Of a stretch of DNA of 64,000 nucleotides, positions 61,791 to 64,000 are shown one piece after another (the first letter of the stretch is position 1; each line of letters begins with the position of its first letter). Both the position numbers and the translations under genes were made by a program. The notes under the pieces are model-generated. The model did no database searches, was not told where the DNA came from, and saw only the letters and a list, made by a program, of their open reading frames with translations. The DNA lies in assembly GCA_000244995.1 (NCBI GenBank), contig CM001438.1, positions 2,628,090 through 2,692,089 of the forward strand. The letters run 5' to 3'. The stretch comes from Burkholderiales bacterium JOSHI_001. GTDB taxonomy: Bacteria; Pseudomonadota; Gammaproteobacteria; Burkholderiales; Burkholderiaceae_C.

Positions 61791-62085
61791 TCAAGCCCGC
61801 AGCGGCAGGCGCACCGTCACTTCGGGGGCATGGCCCCAGCGCTCAGCGCCCAGGCTGTCCATCAAGTGCAGCATCGCTGCGTTGACCACGCCATGAAAGC
61901 GCAGCAGGCGGCCGGCGGGCGACAGGCTGGCAAAGAAGAAATGCCGCAGGGCGCCCGCATCGCTGCGCAGCAGGGGGCGCAGCGTGACGCACCGGCCATC
62001 GCGCAGCGGCAGGACCTCTCGGGGGGGGCCGGTCGCGCCTGGTGTGTGCGCAGCCCGCCGGCAGGGCTTGGGCCAGGGCGCTCAT
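61791..62085 (-). pseudogene. GNAT-like small protein, frameshifted in a C8 tract
   Basis: ATG 62085 overlaps the DUF2917 stop as ATGA, a strong sign of a coupled gene. Reading from it breaks at eight G on the plus strand (62,021-62,028). With one base fewer the frame continues to TGA 61,791 as a 97-residue protein (REVLPLRDGRCVTLRPLLRS, then GALRHFFFASLSPAGRLLRF and HLMDSLGAERWGHAPE). This resembles the start of GNAT acetyltransferases. The span is 295 bases, one more than a multiple of three. The product may be short or cut relative to a full GNAT. A sequencing error or phase-variable tract would explain it. Confidence 0.65.
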
Positions 62086-62417
62086 GTCCGCAGTTCCTGG
62101 GCCTGAGCGCCGACCCGCTGGGCCAAGGCCTGCCACCAGCGGCGCAGGCGGCCCACGGGTGGGGCCAGCGGCGTGGCGCTGAACACCGCGTCACCGCCCA
62201 GGCTGCCCACCGTGATGGGGGCCTGGCCATCGAACACGCGGCCCTGGCCGGCCTCGATCTGGAAGTCCTGCGGCTCGCCGTCCACCGTCACCCACAGCGT
62301 GCCGCATTCGGCTCGCAGCCGCAGCACCGGGGGCCGTTGCAGGTGCAGGAACTCGTCGCGCCGCAGCCGACGCTGCAGGGGCAAGGGGGAGGGGAGGCTG
62401 AAAAGGCGGTGGCTCAT
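62082..62417 (-). CDS. DUF2917 family protein
   Basis: 111 residues from ATG 62417. The cupin-like DUF2917 pattern has LRAECGTLWVTVDGEPQDFQIEAG and VGSLGGDAVFSATPL. The family is found mostly in Burkholderiales, often beside LysR genes, and its role is unknown. It is divergent from the LysR gene at 62,526 and coupled to the frameshifted GNAT-like gene. Confidence 0.85.
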   Translation of the reverse strand: MSHRLFSLPSPLPLQRRLRRDEFLHLQRPPVLRLRAECGTLWVTVDGEPQDFQIEAGQGRVFDGQAPITVGSLGGDAVFSATPLAPPVGRLRRWWQALAQRVGAQAQELRT

Positions 62418-62525
62418 GGCATGCTCCAGGGTGATGCAGGGCGCTCGTGGCGCCTGGACACATGGTGCGCGCTGCCGCTGTGGCGTTCAAACGATGCTTT
62501 TGCAGCCTTTGCATTCCTGAAACGC

Positions 62526-63437
62526 ATGCCAAACGATCCCAACCGACTGCCGCCGCTGGACCGCCTGGCCGTTTTTGACGCCGCCGCGCGCCACCTGTCC
62601 TTCACCAAGGCGGCGGCCGAGCGCTTCATCACGCAGTCGGCGGTCAGCCGCCAGGTGGCGGCACTGGAAGAAGAACTCGGCCTGGCGCTGTTCCGCCGCC
62701 GTCACCGTGCCCTGGAACTCACCGACGACGGCCGGCAGCTGGCCGAGGGCGTGGGCCAGGCCATCGCCACCGTGCGCGACGCGCTGGCCACCCTGCGCGC
62801 GCCCGGGCGGCGCGAGGTGCTGGCGGTGACCACCACGCCGGGGCTGGCCTCGCTGTGGCTGATTCCGCGCCTGGCCGACTTTGTGTCGCACCACCCCGGC
62901 GTGGATGTGCGCATCGACGCCAGCTACCAGCCGCGTCCCCTGGCGGCCGACGGCTTCGACCTGGCCATTCGCTACACCACGCTGGACGCGGCCTCCGGGC
63001 TGCCGCTTTTCGGTGAGTCCATCGTGCCCATGTGCTCGCCGCGCCTGCTGCGCGCCAGCGGCCTGCCACTGAAAACACCGGCCGACCTGGCGCGGCACAC
63101 CCTGCTGCAAATGGACAGCATGCCCGGCAAGGGGCCGCCGCTGGAATGGCAGTCCTGGTTCCGCGCCATGGCGCTGGGGCCGATCACGCCAGCCGCGACA
63201 CTGAGCTTCACCAACTACGACGCCGCGGTGGCCGCCGCCGTGGCCGGCCAGGGCGTGGTGCTGGGCCGGCGCCCCTTGGTGGACACCTTGCTGCGCCAAC
63301 GCGCGCTGGTGGCGCCGATCAAGGGTGCCAAGGCCTCGGCGCATGGCTACACCGTGGTGGTGGAGCCCGCGGCGTCACGCAAGCCGGCGGTGCAGGCCCT
63401 GGTGAACTGGTTGCTGGCGCAGGCCCGCGGCACCTGA
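62526..63437 (+). CDS. LysR-family transcriptional regulator (GcvA-type)
   Basis: 303 residues from ATG 62526. The helix-turn-helix is LAVFDAAARHLSFTKAAAERFITQSAVSRQVAALEEEL-type sequence with LFRRRHRALELTDDG after it. The substrate-binding domain has VTTTPGLASLWLIPRLADF and FDLAIRYTTLD. The divergent DUF2917 gene, 108 bases away, is the likely target. Confidence 0.93.
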   Translation: MPNDPNRLPPLDRLAVFDAAARHLSFTKAAAERFITQSAVSRQVAALEEELGLALFRRRHRALELTDDGRQLAEGVGQAIATVRDALATLRAPGRREVLAVTTTPGLASLWLIPRLADFVSHHPGVDVRIDASYQPRPLAADGFDLAIRYTTLDAASGLPLFGESIVPMCSPRLLRASGLPLKTPADLARHTLLQMDSMPGKGPPLEWQSWFRAMALGPITPAATLSFTNYDAAVAAAVAGQGVVLGRRPLVDTLLRQRALVAPIKGAKASAHGYTVVVEPAASRKPAVQALVNWLLAQARGT

Positions 63438-63479
63438 ATCCAGGCGGCGCCGGGGGCCTGGGCGCCAGATCGGCCCGGA

Positions 63480-64000
63480 TCAGAAACGCGGTGCGCGCCG
63501 GGCCAGGAAGGCCGCCACGCCTTCGGCCGATTCGCTGTCGCGGCCTGAATCCACCATGAAGCCGGCTTCCAGCGCCATCTGCTCGGACAGGCTGCGGTCG
63601 GCCGCGCCGTCCACCAGGGCCTTGGTGCGGCCGATGGCACGGGTGGCGCTGCTGGCCAGGCTTTGCGCCAGGGCCAGGGCGCGCGCGTCCAGTTCGGCAT
63701 CGGGCACCAGTTCGCTCACCAGGCCCCAGGCCAGGCACTGGGCGGCGGAGATCTTCTCGTTGCAGAAGAACACGCGCTTGGCGCGCGCCCCACCGATGGC
63801 CCGCGCCAGGAACCAGGACGAACCGACGTCCGGCGTGAGCCCGATGCCGGTGTAGCCCCCGCGCAGCACCATCGATTCGGCGGCGATGACAATGTCGGCG
63901 CAGAACGCCAGCCCGATGCCGCCGCCGCCCACCGCGCCATTGAGCGCACTGACCACCGGCACGGTGAGTGTGGCCAGGGTGTGCAGGGCGCTGTTCAGCG
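63480..64000 (-). CDS. Enoyl-CoA hydratase/isomerase family protein, 5' end outside window
   Basis: The frame is open from the window edge to the stop at 63,480, about 173 residues. Crotonase motifs are VPVVSALNGAVGGGGIGLAFCADIVIAA (oxyanion hole helix), GIGLTPDVGSSWFLARAIGG and AQCLAWGLVSELVPDAEL. The Asp in LTPDVG is where many hydratases have a catalytic Glu, so this may be an isomerase-type member. The closing AAFLARRAPRF is typical. The N-terminal 80 or so residues are missing. Confidence 0.9.
   Translation of the reverse strand, partial: LNSALHTLATLTVPVVSALNGAVGGGGIGLAFCADIVIAAESMVLRGGYTGIGLTPDVGSSWFLARAIGGARAKRVFFCNEKISAAQCLAWGLVSELVPDAELDARALALAQSLASSATRAIGRTKALVDGAADRSLSEQMALEAGFMVDSGRDSESAEGVAAFLARRAPRF

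Overview
The window is GC-rich DNA whose gene content points to a betaproteobacterium of the order Burkholderiales. The signs are Bug/TctC-type periplasmic receptors, a DUF2917 gene, two PEP-CTERM proteins (which need an exosortase elsewhere in the genome), and the YebC-type and ABC transporter gene repertoire. I cannot name the genus. The window has two parts: the interior and one end of an integrative and conjugative element (ICE), positions 1 to about 48,948, and ordinary chromosome from there to 64,000.

The ICE half opens with the C-terminal part of an HUH relaxase. Next comes a large metallophosphoesterase/STAND-like/helical-repeat protein (986-4345) that looks like a defence or conflict-system sensor. 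A ParE-like toxin and Phd-like antitoxin pair follows. A minus-strand transfer operon then runs from 21,376 down to 5,361. In the direction of transcription it reads: an exported protein, VirB1, B2, B3, B4, a small exported protein, VirB6, B5, B8, B9, B10, B11, VirD4, an OmpA-like lipoprotein, an LPD7 protein and a DUF1173 protein. Most junctions are 4-base ATGA overlaps, which implies coupled translation. I saw no canonical VirB7.

From 21.6 to 48.4 kb lies accessory cargo. It holds an ICL/PEP-mutase-like enzyme, a PEP-CTERM protein and a membrane protein. It then has a 17.3 kb segment bounded by two directly repeated, almost identical IS91-like elements (25,836-28,429 and 40,510-43,101), each encoding a transposase and a tyrosine recombinase. 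Copy 2 is intact. Copy 1 carries one extra base in each gene. Between them sit a GFA/AHSA1/ArsR cluster, an ECF sigma factor with an SDR, a spondin-domain PEP-CTERM protein, a two-component system and a redox set (peroxiredoxin, CcdA-like, thioredoxin-like and a Tat-exported protein) next to an AraC regulator. After copy 2 come an AlkB-like di-iron hydroxylase, a LuxR-type regulator, a small gene with an exact 108-bp tandem duplication and a zinc-ribbon protein. A ParB gene broken by one in-frame TAG codon and a small membrane protein close the element.

The element ends at a 27-bp copy of the 3' end of tRNA-His (48,922-48,948). A pair of direct repeats lies about 80 bp inside it and a terminator hairpin just outside. 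This is the layout expected at the distal attachment site of a tRNA-targeting ICE. The intact tRNA-His and the integrase should therefore lie to the left of this window.

The chromosomal half carries two Bug receptors around a fumarylacetoacetase-family hydrolase and a GntR regulator, a ModA-like protein without a signal peptide, and a MetE-type enzyme. It continues with two glutathione transferases, an NAD-binding dehydrogenase-like protein, a YebC-family regulator and a polar amino acid ABC transporter. The last genes are a thiolase, a DUF2917 gene coupled to a frameshifted GNAT-like gene, a LysR regulator and a partial enoyl-CoA hydratase.
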